Assembly (NCBI RefSeq): GCF_029854705.2
Contig: NZ_CP139035.1
Coordinates: 3,162,001-3,226,000 of the forward strand
Length of the DNA: 64,000 nt
Source: Akkermansia sp. N21116
Lineage (GTDB): Bacteria; Verrucomicrobiota; Verrucomicrobiia; Verrucomicrobiales; Akkermansiaceae
Reading direction: 5' to 3'
Of the stretch, positions 8,478 to 19,250 are shown in pieces. Numbering within the stretch: position 1 is the stretch's first letter; each line of letters begins with the position of its first letter. The translations under genes were made by a program, and so were the position numbers. Below the pieces are notes generated by a model. That model was not told the origin of the DNA and did no database searches. It worked only from the letters and a program-made list of their open reading frames with translations.

Positions 8478-9353
8478 CTATTCGGAGTCCTTTTTCTCAG
8501 AATTTTTGATCCACTTGGCAAGGCTCGCAAAAAACACTTGCTCCAGAGAATTGCGAGGATGTCCCGTACTCTCCAGAGTCACGGAAGGATCCTCGGCCAC
8601 CAGCCGCTTGATCCCGTCGATCAATTCAGGCGACGCATGATCCAGAAGAATCTCCGTCCGGGAAGAATCGCGCGTCAGTTCATCGACGGAACCTTCCGCA
8701 ATCATCACCCCCTTGTAAATGATACCGACGCGGTCGCATACCTCCTGCACCTGCTCCAAAAGGTGAGAGCAGAGGAACACCGACATTCCGCGCTTCTTCA
8801 AATTCAGGATAATGTCGCGGATCGCACGGGAGCCGATCGGGTCGACACCGGCAGTCGGCTCATCCAGCACCACCAACCGGGGGTCCTGCACAAGAGCCTG
8901 AGCCAGTCCTATGCGCTGAAGCATCCCTTTGGAATACCCACCAAGACGCCTGTCGGCCGCATCTTCCAGCCCGACCAGATCAAGCAGTTCCGCAACCTTC
9001 TCCTTCAAGGCGATTCCCTTCAAACCGCACAGCTTCCCGTAGAAAGCCACAGTCTCGGCTCCTGTCAGAAACTTGTAGAAATACGGATTCTCAGGCAGGA
9101 ATCCCACCTTGTTGCGGCTGTCCGGATCCGTACCGGGAATGCCGAATATCGAGCAGGTTCCCTCCGTCGGCTTGACCAATCCCAGCAAGGCCTTCATCAA
9201 TGTCGATTTCCCGGAGCCGTTGGGGCCGATCAAACCGTACACATCTCCCTCGCCGACATCCAGGGAAACCCCCTTGAGGGCATAGACTCCCGGTCTGCCC
9301 CATGGGGTCAGGAATTGTTTATGCAGATTGGTGACGCGGACAGCAGGAATCAT
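8478..9353 (-). CDS. ABC transporter ATP-binding protein (orphan, no permease adjacent)
   Basis: A 291-residue ATPase with Walker A GPNGSGKST near residue 41, the signature YSKGMLQRIGLAQAL, Walker B VVLDEPTAGVDP and an H-loop in LCSHLLEQV. It resembles the ATPases of ABC-2 (CcmA/DRR-type) exporters, and the C-terminal 70 residues form the extra domain these often have. It lies 33 bases downstream of the M20 peptidase gene on the same strand. No membrane subunit is encoded next to it in the window, so its partner and substrate cannot be told. Confidence 0.85.
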   Translation of the reverse strand: MIPAVRVTNLHKQFLTPWGRPGVYALKGVSLDVGEGDVYGLIGPNGSGKSTLMKALLGLVKPTEGTCSIFGIPGTDPDSRNKVGFLPENPYFYKFLTGAETVAFYGKLCGLKGIALKEKVAELLDLVGLEDAADRRLGGYSKGMLQRIGLAQALVQDPRLVVLDEPTAGVDPIGSRAIRDIILNLKKRGMSVFLCSHLLEQVQEVCDRVGIIYKGVMIAEGSVDELTRDSSRTEILLDHASPELIDGIKRLVAEDPSVTLESTGHPRNSLEQVFFASLAKWIKNSEKKDSE

Positions 9354-9386
9354 CGTGATGGGAAAGGGATCAGATTGCAGAATAAC

Positions 9387-10730
9387 TCACGACAGTTGCA
9401 CTTGGGCAAGGCGGCGCAACAGGCACTTGCTCATCTCCACGCCCTTGTTGAACAGTTCAACGGGCATATTCTCGTTCGGAGAATGGATGCGGGCGTCAGG
9501 CAGGCACAAGCCGATCAGCAAACTATCCACGCCGAGGATGTCCTTGAACTCCGTGATACTTCCGATGCTGCCCCCTTCGCGCACGAGGACGGGTTTCACT
9601 CCAAAACTCTCCTCCAAAGCCTCCTGCGCGGCGCGACTGAATGAAGACTTGGGATCGCACAAATACGGAGTACTGACGTGCTGGCGGCGGAACTCAAGCT
9701 TGACCGAAGGAGGAGTCAGGCGACGGAAATGGGCTTCCAATAGATCCTGGATACGCGCGCCATCCTGTCCCGGAACAGTACGGCAAGTAATTTTGGCAAA
9801 CGCGGACGAGGGAATAATCGTCTTGCTGCCCTCACCCTGGTATCCGCTTCCGAGACCATTGATTTCAAGAGTCGGCCGGGCGTAAATGCACTCGGTCCCC
9901 GTATAGCCGGTTTCCGGCATCAGCGTTTCCACACCGACAAGCCGTGCGATATCGGCATTGGACATGCCCTGGACATTGCCCCACATGTTCCTCTCCCAGT
10001 TTTCCAGTGCAGCCACACCATCGTAAAAACCTTCGACAGCCACACGACCGTCGGCATCATGACACGAGTCGATCAAATGGCAGAGCACCGTTGCGGGATT
10101 GGAAACGGCTCCTCCAAAAATACCGGAATGGAGATCGGCCTCCGGCCCGTGCACGACAATTTCCACCCCCGTTACTCCGCGCAAACCATAGGACAGCGTA
10201 GGCAGATTCTGAGCTACCATCCCCGTATCGGAAACGACAACCACGTCACAGGCCAATTCATCGCGGTGTTCCTGCAAAAACGCAGAAAGATTGACGCTGC
10301 CGACTTCTTCCTCTCCTTCAAAGATAAATTTAACATTGAGAGGAAGCGTCCCCCCTTCCTGAGCCATCAATTCCTCCACTCCCAGAATGTGGGCCATGAT
10401 TTCTCCCTTGTCGTCGGACACCCCGCGTGCATACAGGCGCTCTCCGCGGATTTCCGGTTCAAACGGATCGGATTTCCATTCGTCAAGCGGATCCACCGGC
10501 TGGACGTCATAGTGTCCGTAGATCAACACAGTCGGCCTGCCCGGAACTTTCGGGCCTTCCGCTACGACAACCGGATGCAGGGGAGTCGCATATTTGCGGG
10601 CGGCAAATCCCATGGAAGATAATTTATCCACCAGCCAGTCAGCGCAATCACTCACATCCGAAGCATGAACATTCTGGGCGGAAATACTCGGAAAGCGCAA
10701 AAAGGCGGTCAGTTGATCCAATCGTTTCAT
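9387..10730 (-). CDS. M20-family metallopeptidase (dipeptidase)
   Basis: A 447-residue zinc amidohydrolase of the M20/M25/M40 group. Metal and catalytic residues are visible in the motifs GHYDVQP (H73, D75), GEEEVGS and VVVSDTG. A dimerisation (lid) domain with HSGIFGG lies in the middle. Enzymes of this length usually hydrolyse dipeptides or short peptides in the cytoplasm. An upstream in-frame TTG at 10766 extends the frame by 12 codons, but the ATG at 10730 begins the conserved MKRLDQLTAFLRFPSIS, so I prefer that start. It is the first gene of a two-gene unit with the ABC ATPase. Confidence 0.85.
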   Translation of the reverse strand: MKRLDQLTAFLRFPSISAQNVHASDVSDCADWLVDKLSSMGFAARKYATPLHPVVVAEGPKVPGRPTVLIYGHYDVQPVDPLDEWKSDPFEPEIRGERLYARGVSDDKGEIMAHILGVEELMAQEGGTLPLNVKFIFEGEEEVGSVNLSAFLQEHRDELACDVVVVSDTGMVAQNLPTLSYGLRGVTGVEIVVHGPEADLHSGIFGGAVSNPATVLCHLIDSCHDADGRVAVEGFYDGVAALENWERNMWGNVQGMSNADIARLVGVETLMPETGYTGTECIYARPTLEINGLGSGYQGEGSKTIIPSSAFAKITCRTVPGQDGARIQDLLEAHFRRLTPPSVKLEFRRQHVSTPYLCDPKSSFSRAAQEALEESFGVKPVLVREGGSIGSITEFKDILGVDSLLIGLCLPDARIHSPNENMPVELFNKGVEMSKCLLRRLAQVQLS

Positions 10731-10836
10731 GAAAGCATTATGTGCCGCATTGCCTCGATCAATCAATGAGAATGTATTTCATCCCGACAATTTATAATCC
10801 GGCTTCTTCGCACCGGGACGGCCGGTATTGCCCATA

Positions 10837-10873
10837 AAAATCGGGCCGGTCCGCAAAAGAGCGAACCGGCCCG
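10837..10873 (-). terminator. Terminator of the giant autotransporter gene
   Basis: On the minus strand, CGGGCCGGTTCGC pairs with GCGGACCGGCCCG (one mismatch) around a short loop and is followed by ATTTTTA. It begins about 30 bases beyond the stop of the autotransporter gene. Confidence 0.85.
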
Positions 10874-10901
10874 GAAATGTTCTCACGGCAATCTACCCGG
10901 A

Positions 10902-13900
10902 TTAGAACGTGTAGCGGAAACCGATGTTACCCGAGAACCCGCTCTGGCGGCTGCGGATATCGCAGTCAACGTCACCGTAAACGGAACTCTGCTGACCAAC
11001 CGGAATCGCCAGGCCCGCGCCAAATTGAAGACCGGTGCGGCCCACCTTGGAACCTTCGATATTCATCGGAACAGCCGGCATGCCAAGGGCGGATACCGTA
11101 GCCTTATTGGTTTCGTCGCCAAAGTCCTGAACAACCTGGACACGGACTTCACCCAGGGCATCGCGGCCGAAGATGTTGTCGCCGATAAGCCCCATCAGAC
11201 GGGCGCCGAGAGCGGCACGTCCGTAGGTTGCATCCTGGCCGTCAACCTTCAGGGACGCATCGCCGGCACCCGTTTCGGTGTAGCCGTCCATCTTGGTCGA
11301 ATACAGGCCAAGGCTGGCCAGAGGCTGAAGGATCGTACCCTTTTCTTCGTTCATCTTGATGTCGTACGTGGCTTCATAGAAGAGGCCGAAGCTGCTGCCG
11401 GAGGTAGAACCCTGCGTATGGATCGGATCCAGTCCCGGCACGTTCATCGTGCGGTTCATCGTCGCATCATTCCAGCCGGTAGTGAAGATCAGGGTATGGC
11501 CCCAGGCCTTCTTCTGCCCGCGAAGGAAGAGGTTGAAATACGTACCATCATTGTCTCCGGATCCATTGTCATAGCCGGAAGTGGACAGATTGGAACGATT
11601 TGCCGTCAACGCGCCGCCAACCGTGAGGTGGGAGTTGATGTCAACATCGCAACCGAGAGTTGCACCCCAGGTGTCCATCGTGTAACCGGCCTTGTCTCCG
11701 CTGGAGGAGAGCTTCCCGTAACCGCCGTTGGCCTGAACCCAGGCATTGACGTAGGGAGCGGAATCATAGTTCACGTCCGGATTAAGCCCCATTTGAGCAA
11801 CGCGGTTGCGAACCCACTTGACCTGCTGCAGGAGGTCATCGTGCTGAGATCCCACCAGAGCCGTCACGGAACTCCCGGCAACGGCGGACAGTGTCGCGGT
11901 AGCCTGGTCGGCTGTCATGCCGTACTTCGTTTCGGCGGCGATCACGGCGTCGATGATGTTGCTAAGCGTCGTGCCGCCGTTCAAGGCGTAACGAGCCGCC
12001 CACAGAGCCTGTGCGGCCTGGGTGGAGTTGTTCGAATTGGCATAGCGGAGAATCCCGTTCCTGCCGCTGGAAACAACCTTCACCTGAACGGTCTTGCCAT
12101 CCTTGAGCGTCACGCCGGAAATGAAGTATTCCAAATTCTTGTTCCCCAGCAGACCGGACATCGTCACGTCAATCTGGGAGAGAGAACCTTCGGTCAATCC
12201 GCTTTCGGCCGTCATCAGATTAATCGTATATTCCGATCCCTTCCAGTCGAACTGGCTGCCCAGCGTGTTCAGGTTGAGTTCCGTCAAACCGTTGGCCGGA
12301 AGATGCATTTCCTTCACGTTCAGGATCGTCGACGAGGTCTGAGCCAGAGTATCGATCTGAGCCTTGTCCATCGCCAGAGAAACCGTACCGCCACGTTCCA
12401 TCGTCAACTTGTCCGTGGTCAGCTGGCCCTTGATCAAGCTCGGATAGGGGTTGTTTTCGTATTTTTCATTGCCGATGGAAAGCACGCCATTCTTGGAAAC
12501 CGTTGTTTCGGGAGTCTGGAGAGAACCTTCGACAATCAACGTATTGGCTACATTGTTCGCTGCATCGCCAACAGAGAGGGCACGATAATTCATCGTCGAA
12601 TACGCATTGCTCAGGATAAGCGTATTCGTCTTGTCCTTGGCATCGCCCATTTCAATGGCAACCATTTCATTACCGTTCCCGGTAATCTTCTGCGTTCCGA
12701 CACCCGTCTTGCGAATCACGCCGGAACCCACGATATTGCCCGAGTAATCGCCGCCGTCACCGCTGATCAACAAGGTGGAACCTTGAAGTTCGACAGAACC
12801 GAGGCCGCTCAACCCCCGGAAGTCCGGCATCGTAGCCGTCTTCACAATCATGGAGGAAGTGCCGTTCTTGAGATTCACCAGGAACTGCCCGGCTTCGATA
12901 TTTTCAGGATTGGTAAGCACGCCATCGTTAACCGTCAACGTACCCGTGCCTTGGATGGAACCGAGCAGATCAACGGATCCGTTCACGGCCAGATTACCCT
13001 GGTTCACCGTAATAACAGACTCCTCAGTCATCGTCAGCATGCCGACATTCGCATTGGCGGCAAGACCGAGATTCATGGAAGCCTTACCTGCCATCGTCAG
13101 GTTGCCTACATTGTTTTCAGAGCCGTTGAGATTCAGCTTGGCATCGTTATTGATGGTTGTGATATTGGAATCCATGCGGGTCTGAACAGTCAATTCCGTA
13201 CCCTCCTGCAAGCCGGTCGTACCGGAAACATTCAGGGAACCGCCTATCAACATGGATCCTTCCTTCACGGTCAGCGCGGAACCGGAGACGTCCCCACCGA
13301 CATGGAACAACCCGTCGCCGATTTTGGCAAGTTGAGCCTTGCCAAGGATGGAACCCGCAAATACGGACTTCTGATCAGCCTTTTTCTCGAAAGAAATCAA
13401 GCTATTGGCATTCGCATCGGAATCGCCCGTCTTCACCAGGGCATTTGCGCTACCCGCTTCAAGATCGCGGATAATCAAGCCATCCGCATTGGGCGGAGCT
13501 TGCGTAATATTGATGGAAAGAACGGAATCTCCCATCAACGTCACACCCGTAAAGGCATCGATCTGGCCATAGGAAGTAATATCGTAACGGTACTGATTGC
13601 CTTCATGAAGCACAAGGCGGGTCGTCTCTTCTGCAAAAATCAGCTGCAGAGACCCATCGGACATCGTCTTGGTTCCACGGTAAATGTCGTTGAACAAGCC
13701 GAAGTTCGCATTAAAGATCGTATCGCCGGAGTACACCAGGCCGCCGGAGACAAGACGAATATAGTAATCGTTGCGCGGGCTGGCCAGGTAGGCATTGAGT
13801 AGAACGTTTTCAGCTTCCATCGTCAGGTCAAGCGTCAGGTTGCCGTTGATCGTCACGGTAGAACCGGAGGAAACATGCAATGCCGCATTCGAAGCGGGAG

Positions 13901-16900
13901 GAGCGACAGTATTGCCTACCATCTTGGACGATACGCCGAAACGCGTCGTACCCTTGCCGTTGTAATTCAAGGTCACATTGCCTTCAATACCGGAAATGAC
14001 GGAAACTTCATCGATAGCGGAGTTAACCCCTACGTTAACCGACGTCAGCTTCGACCCGTCGAACCCGGGCAACTTATACATGACCGCGTTATGAACATAG
14101 TTTCCATTAGCATCGGGAAGCTGGTCAATCGTCAAACTACCTTTGAAATTCTTGTAGCCGGTGAAATCGCCATGATCCCAATTGACCACGCAATTGGCGG
14201 TCTTGTCGTTCAAACTCAGATTGCCTCCGTTAATCACCACAGTGGCTCCTCCGGAGAACACATTGTCAATGCCGGCGACGATTGTTCCGGATTCGAGATT
14301 CCACGTTCCGGTAAACACCGACGAATTGTTAATCGTCAACGTTCCGGCTCCGGTATACAACACTGTACCTCTACCGGAAAGAGTACCGACATATGTACGA
14401 TTCTCATCCCACGCGAACTCGACCGTTGAGGAATCGGAAATACTGATGTTGCCTCCCCAGACGCCACCGTCAATGAACTTGATGTAGCCCCCGTCGGAAA
14501 TTGTCAATTTTCCGGCTCCGGACGCTAATTCTCCGTTGTTCCAGTAGGAAACGTTATCCCCGGCAATCGTAAAGACGGGCACCTTTTCACCGGCTGGCAC
14601 TCCACTGGTCAGAGTCAGATTAATGATGTGGGTGTTATCGTTGGCTTCACCGATATAGACGCGCCCGGACCATGTCGTATCTTCCGTCAGCAACAGGTCG
14701 ACCGTCGTCTGTACTTTCGAATCATTATTTTCCCTGAAAGAAATAACGCCGGTACCTTCGAGTTTGTTCAAGTAAAGAGTCTTCCCATTCATGGCATTGG
14801 AAAGATCCAAGCCGTTTCCGGTGTTGGTTGCCTGAATGTTCAGACCGAAACGGGTCGTAGCCGTGTTTGCAGAGTCCAGAGTCAAACAGAATGTCGTACC
14901 GCCGCCTACAACGGGACCGACTGTCAAATTCCCCGTAAATGCAGGAATACCCGTCTTCGCATCCCCCTGGATTGAACCGATGGTCAGCTTACCTGTCAAA
15001 TTCGTCGTAAAATCGCCGTTACCTCCAATGGAATCAAGTTCTCCGGAAGTTTGCAAGACGACATTAGTTCCTTCGCCGTTGGAAATAATGTTGGCCACGC
15101 TGCTGATATTAGAAATCGTCAGAGATCCCTTGCTGTCCTTCCCTGCAGAATCCGAAATATTGTACGTCTTGTTAAAACTGGATTCGTACGAATTCGCCCA
15201 GGTAACGTTATTACCGTTAATATCGACATTCACGAACCCTGTCCCCTGATACAGTCTGTCGGACAAGTCCGTACCAACCCCGTCTCCGTAAACGAGAGAG
15301 CCGCCGTCAAACGTAATAGGCCCGGAACCAAGAGCGTCACGGGCATCTAGAATAATGCGACCGCCGCTGATAACCGTACCGCCAGTGTAGGAGTTGTCCG
15401 TCTTGATCGTCAAATCACCGGAACCTTCCTTGTAAAGGGTTCCCTTGCCAATGATCGATCCTGTACCACCAAAAACATAACCGTCGCCAGTCACTCGGAT
15501 GGCGTTCGGAACGACATTGCCAACAATTTCAACGTTTCTTTCGCCAGTGGAGCCAAAAATCACACTGTCATTCTGGTAAAATTGGTTATCGCCCTTAGCC
15601 CCTCCGGTCCATGGTGTATTGTTATCTACTCCCCCTTTCGTGATCCACTGGTTATTCCCGGACGTACCAACCCAGGTCAATTCCGACGACGAACCCGTTG
15701 TCAGCATATGTACCTGGATTGTATTATTCTCTCCAGACAATACCAAAGTACCGCTAGCTCCTCGGCTTTGAAAATCGAGCTCGATATCGTTGATATTAGA
15801 AAACGAGCCAGTCGTTCTCATGACCGTATAGTTCGTTCCTGTTTGAGTGTTGAAACAGGAAAGGCCGAGCACAAAACGTTGACCGCCAAAATCGACGCTC
15901 TGATTCAAATTCAGCTGATCCTGAATTGAACCGATGTCCATAACAATACCGGTTCCGCCCGCAAAAGTCAGCCCGTCTGCAGCAACTTCCAGAGAACCAG
16001 CCGTACCGATTCCGGAAATATTTAAATGACCAGACTGCAAATTCAACGTTTTCACCGTGTAACTACTGCCGGTTGTTGACATACCGAAAGTAGACTGCAT
16101 TTGGTTACCTCCAGCAACCGTCAGGTTCAATGTCCCCATGGCACCGAGAGAATCGGACATGCCCAAAAACACGGAACCGTTCTTAAGGGTCAGATTTCCG
16201 TCGAACTCCGCGCTGGAACTATTAATAGTCAACACTCCGGAACCATCCTTGACAAGGGATATCTTGCTTCCGATCGTACCGTTGAATTTACTGCCGTATT
16301 TGGCATTGATCGTCAATGTAGCTGATTTCTCCGCAAGAGACGGAGCATTAAAGGCAAGCAGAGTCGTAGTCGCCTGCGTCCCATTACGAAGAATTTTTGC
16401 TGTCGTATTGCTGTCAAGCCCACCGATCGTTGCATTCTCCGTAGCCAAAACCAACAAAGCCGGTCCATTGGCGGAACCTTGCAGATTGATCGTTGCAGAA
16501 TTAAGAGCTTGGTCCGTTTGCAACACAAGTTCCGTACGATGAGTATCAGCAGCCGTTCCTCCCGTAGGACCATTCACGGTAATCGTACCGGCATAACCGC
16601 TCGTACCACTATCTGCTATATAGAAATCCGGGTTGCCAGCTTCTGAGGTTGATCCATAGAGACTCAAGTTTGCCAGGGAATCCCCAGAAAGCTTCCGCAG
16701 CCACACCTGCTGTTTGGACCAGTTCATAGTCATTTTTGCAGAGCCATCAACATGGAGTGTATCTGTAAAATCAACCATGCCATCCTGGACATGAAGCGTT
16801 GATCCATTAGCCAGATTGATAGCATTGGGAACCAGAACACGATCCGTATACGAACCTTTCGTTCCGCCAAAGTGAATATACAAAGTAGCACTGTTCGCGA

Positions 16901-19250
16901 TAGAAATCGCTCCCGTACCAAGCCTGTAAGTAGGAGCACCAGTCGTAGCTTGAGAACCAGATCCCCACACCAGGCGCCCGGAATTGATCCATGTACCGCC
17001 AGTATAGGTATAATTATTACCTGTGATCAATGCTGCCGTCTTAATATTCAAATCGCTTGTACCACTGTAAATAAGAGCGAGGTTTCCCGTCAGTCCTTTA
17101 TTGTAATTTGTAGTCGCACTGGCAACGCCCTTGCCGAATTCAAGGACACCTCCATCGTTCTCTCCACCGAGGATCGTATACTCGAAGGTTCCGTTGGCAT
17201 TGACGAGAAGCTTGCCGCCATTGATGGTAATATCACCCGTCCCGAGAGCATCCAATGCCGAAATGGAAAGGGTACCTTTCTCAATCGTTGTCCCTCCCGC
17301 ATAGTTTTTGGATCCGTCTACCGTGACAACCTTGTCCTGGGAATCCATGGCGACCGTCATGGAACCATCCCCCGTCACTGTACTGGAAAGCTGGATATCG
17401 CCACCTCCGATGAGATACAGCTTCGATCCGGCGTCTTTAAGAGTGATGTTGTTGGCCAACGTTCCGTCTCCACCGATCTTCACAGCACCCGTCCCGGAGA
17501 CGGAGATACTGCCCGAGCCCAGTCCGGAAAGATTGTTGCTGATCACTGTACCGCCGGAAATCACCGTTCCTCCCGTATATTTATTGGCAGTATTGATCGT
17601 CAATGTTCCGGAGCCGCTCTTTTCAAGACTTGTCGATCCGATAATGGCTCCGTTGCCGCTAAACGTGTAATTCGTCGTTTCAGCATCGACAATTACTTGA
17701 GCAGGCGCCACATTCGACGTAATTCTCACATCGGAAATGCCTCCCGGGGCCAAATCGCCGAACGTTACACCGGAACCATCCACATAAATGGCAGCCCCAC
17801 CACCGGGAATCGTCCAATCGGCACCGGAAGAAGTACTCCAAATAGAACCAGTCCCTCCCCACTGAAGGGAAGTCTTCAACAAAGTCAATTTGAAGGAAAT
17901 GCTCCCTGTCGTACTCCACACAGTAGGAACATACCCGCTCAGGTTGTAATTGATCAGCCCCAGATTGCTGGGATTGAAACCAGGCAACGATCCGGCACGT
18001 ATCAATTCGTATTCTCGGTCGGCAACCAGACTACCACCTTTGAAATCAACGAGGTTCACAGTCGCCGGACCGTCAAATGCCACCGATCCGGTGATAGTCA
18101 AAAGATCGGCCAGCCTGATATTGGAATCGGCGGCAAACGCAACGTTACCCTGGATGGACGCCGTTCCCGTCGTCGTCAAAGAAGTCGGAGCGAGAAGATT
18201 TGCATCAATCCCGACAGTCAAATAGGCCCCGGTTTGCAATGTAATATTCTTGAAAGCATCCGATACCCCTTGGATAGTACCGCGTCCGGAGACAGTCAAC
18301 TTGCCGTTCGTACCGAGTGCACCGGCCACATTGGCAACCAGAGTCCCTTCCTGCAAGGTGAAACCGTTCGTCAAAGACGTCATGGCATTCACGAGGGTCA
18401 GGGTGCCGGCACCGGATTTGATGACAGTAGTACCGTTGCTGTTACCACTGTTGTCAAAAGAGTATATCGAGGCGTTACCGCCATTGATCACGCTGATTTC
18501 GTCCCACTCCTTGAAAAGAACTGTCTTAAACTGGTCCACATTGTTCGTTCCGTCAAGCGTCAGCTTTTTATGGTCGGCCGTACCGGCATTTGCGGGTTCA
18601 TATCCGCCTCCGGAAATGATGAATCCCGTAGCGGAAAATACCGGTGCCGCACCAATCGTAAAATTAACGTTCTGAACATGTTCCTTGGAAGAACCTGCCG
18701 AACGACCAAGACCATATAGACCCTGGTTGTTCCCGGTAAACGTCCCCCCCGTCACAATCAAGTTAGCGGTTCCGATTTCTATCGGCTTGCCTGTCGATGC
18801 TGTACTCCAGCCGCCGAGAGAAATACGGGAAGAGAAAGTCCCGCCCTCAACAGTAATATTCGTACTTCCCACTTCGTAGGAACCACCGCTATTCGTATAG
18901 TTCCCGGTTCCGAAGACGGCAGCAGAAAACGTACCCGCTTTGAAAGTCAAATTTGCCGATGTGACCTTGGACGTATAATTACCGGAAAGATAGTTACCTC
19001 CCTTGATTTCCTTGTCCCACGTCTTGCCGGCAAAGTCCAGCGTCAGATTGGTGGTAATGCCCTCCGTCATATTGGCAGATACATTTTTTCCTGCGCATAA
19101 CTCTCCCAGATCCGCCTTCATGGCGTCAAAGTTCGAGGCATTAATGGTCGTAGTAACGCCATCCAGAAATTTATTGGCGGCAAAGGACTCCATTTGAGAG
19201 AAGCAGGCCATAACGGCAGCTGCCAGCATGAGAGGTAGTCTGAGTTTCAT
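10902..19250 (-). CDS. Giant autotransporter adhesin with autotransporter-associated (PATR) repeats
   Basis: A 2782-residue secreted protein. Residues 1-24 form a signal peptide ending ESFA/ANKF. The passenger (about 25-2500) is Ser/Thr/Gly/Asn-rich and carries many degenerate beta-helix repeats. Clear autotransporter-associated strand repeats include LTINTANKYTGGTVISGG, DGSKNYAGGTTIEKGTL and LTIKTDNSYTGGTVISGG, each followed by an ALGSGxI.xxGG turn. The last 270 or so residues form a beta-barrel (NAWVQANGGYGKLS ... GNIGFRYTF) with the terminal aromatic residue needed for BAM insertion. The passenger is cysteine-poor. It stands alone between its own terminator and a 293-base gap shared with the divergent GH109 gene. 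An adhesin or surface-structure role is inferred; no catalytic motif is visible in the passenger. Confidence 0.92.
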   Translation of the reverse strand: MKLRLPLMLAAAVMACFSQMESFAANKFLDGVTTTINASNFDAMKADLGELCAGKNVSANMTEGITTNLTLDFAGKTWDKEIKGGNYLSGNYTSKVTSANLTFKAGTFSAAVFGTGNYTNSGGSYEVGSTNITVEGGTFSSRISLGGWSTASTGKPIEIGTANLIVTGGTFTGNNQGLYGLGRSAGSSKEHVQNVNFTIGAAPVFSATGFIISGGGYEPANAGTADHKKLTLDGTNNVDQFKTVLFKEWDEISVINGGNASIYSFDNSGNSNGTTVIKSGAGTLTLVNAMTSLTNGFTLQEGTLVANVAGALGTNGKLTVSGRGTIQGVSDAFKNITLQTGAYLTVGIDANLLAPTSLTTTGTASIQGNVAFAADSNIRLADLLTITGSVAFDGPATVNLVDFKGGSLVADREYELIRAGSLPGFNPSNLGLINYNLSGYVPTVWSTTGSISFKLTLLKTSLQWGGTGSIWSTSSGADWTIPGGGAAIYVDGSGVTFGDLAPGGISDVRITSNVAPAQVIVDAETTNYTFSGNGAIIGSTSLEKSGSGTLTINTANKYTGGTVISGGTVISNNLSGLGSGSISVSGTGAVKIGGDGTLANNITLKDAGSKLYLIGGGDIQLSSTVTGDGSMTVAMDSQDKVVTVDGSKNYAGGTTIEKGTLSISALDALGTGDITINGGKLLVNANGTFEYTILGGENDGGVLEFGKGVASATTNYNKGLTGNLALIYSGTSDLNIKTAALITGNNYTYTGGTWINSGRLVWGSGSQATTGAPTYRLGTGAISIANSATLYIHFGGTKGSYTDRVLVPNAINLANGSTLHVQDGMVDFTDTLHVDGSAKMTMNWSKQQVWLRKLSGDSLANLSLYGSTSEAGNPDFYIADSGTSGYAGTITVNGPTGGTAADTHRTELVLQTDQALNSATINLQGSANGPALLVLATENATIGGLDSNTTAKILRNGTQATTTLLAFNAPSLAEKSATLTINAKYGSKFNGTIGSKISLVKDGSGVLTINSSSAEFDGNLTLKNGSVFLGMSDSLGAMGTLNLTVAGGNQMQSTFGMSTTGSSYTVKTLNLQSGHLNISGIGTAGSLEVAADGLTFAGGTGIVMDIGSIQDQLNLNQSVDFGGQRFVLGLSCFNTQTGTNYTVMRTTGSFSNINDIELDFQSRGASGTLVLSGENNTIQVHMLTTGSSSELTWVGTSGNNQWITKGGVDNNTPWTGGAKGDNQFYQNDSVIFGSTGERNVEIVGNVVPNAIRVTGDGYVFGGTGSIIGKGTLYKEGSGDLTIKTDNSYTGGTVISGGRIILDARDALGSGPITFDGGSLVYGDGVGTDLSDRLYQGTGFVNVDINGNNVTWANSYESSFNKTYNISDSAGKDSKGSLTISNISSVANIISNGEGTNVVLQTSGELDSIGGNGDFTTNLTGKLTIGSIQGDAKTGIPAFTGNLTVGPVVGGGTTFCLTLDSANTATTRFGLNIQATNTGNGLDLSNAMNGKTLYLNKLEGTGVISFRENNDSKVQTTVDLLLTEDTTWSGRVYIGEANDNTHIINLTLTSGVPAGEKVPVFTIAGDNVSYWNNGELASGAGKLTISDGGYIKFIDGGVWGGNISISDSSTVEFAWDENRTYVGTLSGRGTVLYTGAGTLTINNSSVFTGTWNLESGTIVAGIDNVFSGGATVVINGGNLSLNDKTANCVVNWDHGDFTGYKNFKGSLTIDQLPDANGNYVHNAVMYKLPGFDGSKLTSVNVGVNSAIDEVSVISGIEGNVTLNYNGKGTTRFGVSSKMVGNTVAPPASNAALHVSSGSTVTINGNLTLDLTMEAENVLLNAYLASPRNDYYIRLVSGGLVYSGDTIFNANFGLFNDIYRGTKTMSDGSLQLIFAEETTRLVLHEGNQYRYDITSYGQIDAFTGVTLMGDSVLSINITQAPPNADGLIIRDLEAGSANALVKTGDSDANANSLISFEKKADQKSVFAGSILGKAQLAKIGDGLFHVGGDVSGSALTVKEGSMLIGGSLNVSGTTGLQEGTELTVQTRMDSNITTINNDAKLNLNGSENNVGNLTMAGKASMNLGLAANANVGMLTMTEESVITVNQGNLAVNGSVDLLGSIQGTGTLTVNDGVLTNPENIEAGQFLVNLKNGTSSMIVKTATMPDFRGLSGLGSVELQGSTLLISGDGGDYSGNIVGSGVIRKTGVGTQKITGNGNEMVAIEMGDAKDKTNTLILSNAYSTMNYRALSVGDAANNVANTLIVEGSLQTPETTVSKNGVLSIGNEKYENNPYPSLIKGQLTTDKLTMERGGTVSLAMDKAQIDTLAQTSSTILNVKEMHLPANGLTELNLNTLGSQFDWKGSEYTINLMTAESGLTEGSLSQIDVTMSGLLGNKNLEYFISGVTLKDGKTVQVKVVSSGRNGILRYANSNNSTQAAQALWAARYALNGGTTLSNIIDAVIAAETKYGMTADQATATLSAVAGSSVTALVGSQHDDLLQQVKWVRNRVAQMGLNPDVNYDSAPYVNAWVQANGGYGKLSSSGDKAGYTMDTWGATLGCDVDINSHLTVGGALTANRSNLSTSGYDNGSGDNDGTYFNLFLRGQKKAWGHTLIFTTGWNDATMNRTMNVPGLDPIHTQGSTSGSSFGLFYEATYDIKMNEEKGTILQPLASLGLYSTKMDGYTETGAGDASLKVDGQDATYGRAALGARLMGLIGDNIFGRDALGEVRVQVVQDFGDETNKATVSALGMPAVPMNIEGSKVGRTGLQFGAGLAIPVGQQSSVYGDVDCDIRSRQSGFSGNIGFRYTF

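Noticed and set aside
11025-13802. Long plus-strand open frame (925 codons) opposite the giant autotransporter
   Set aside because: It is an antisense shadow of the low-complexity repeat gene. It has no recognisable domains or start context.
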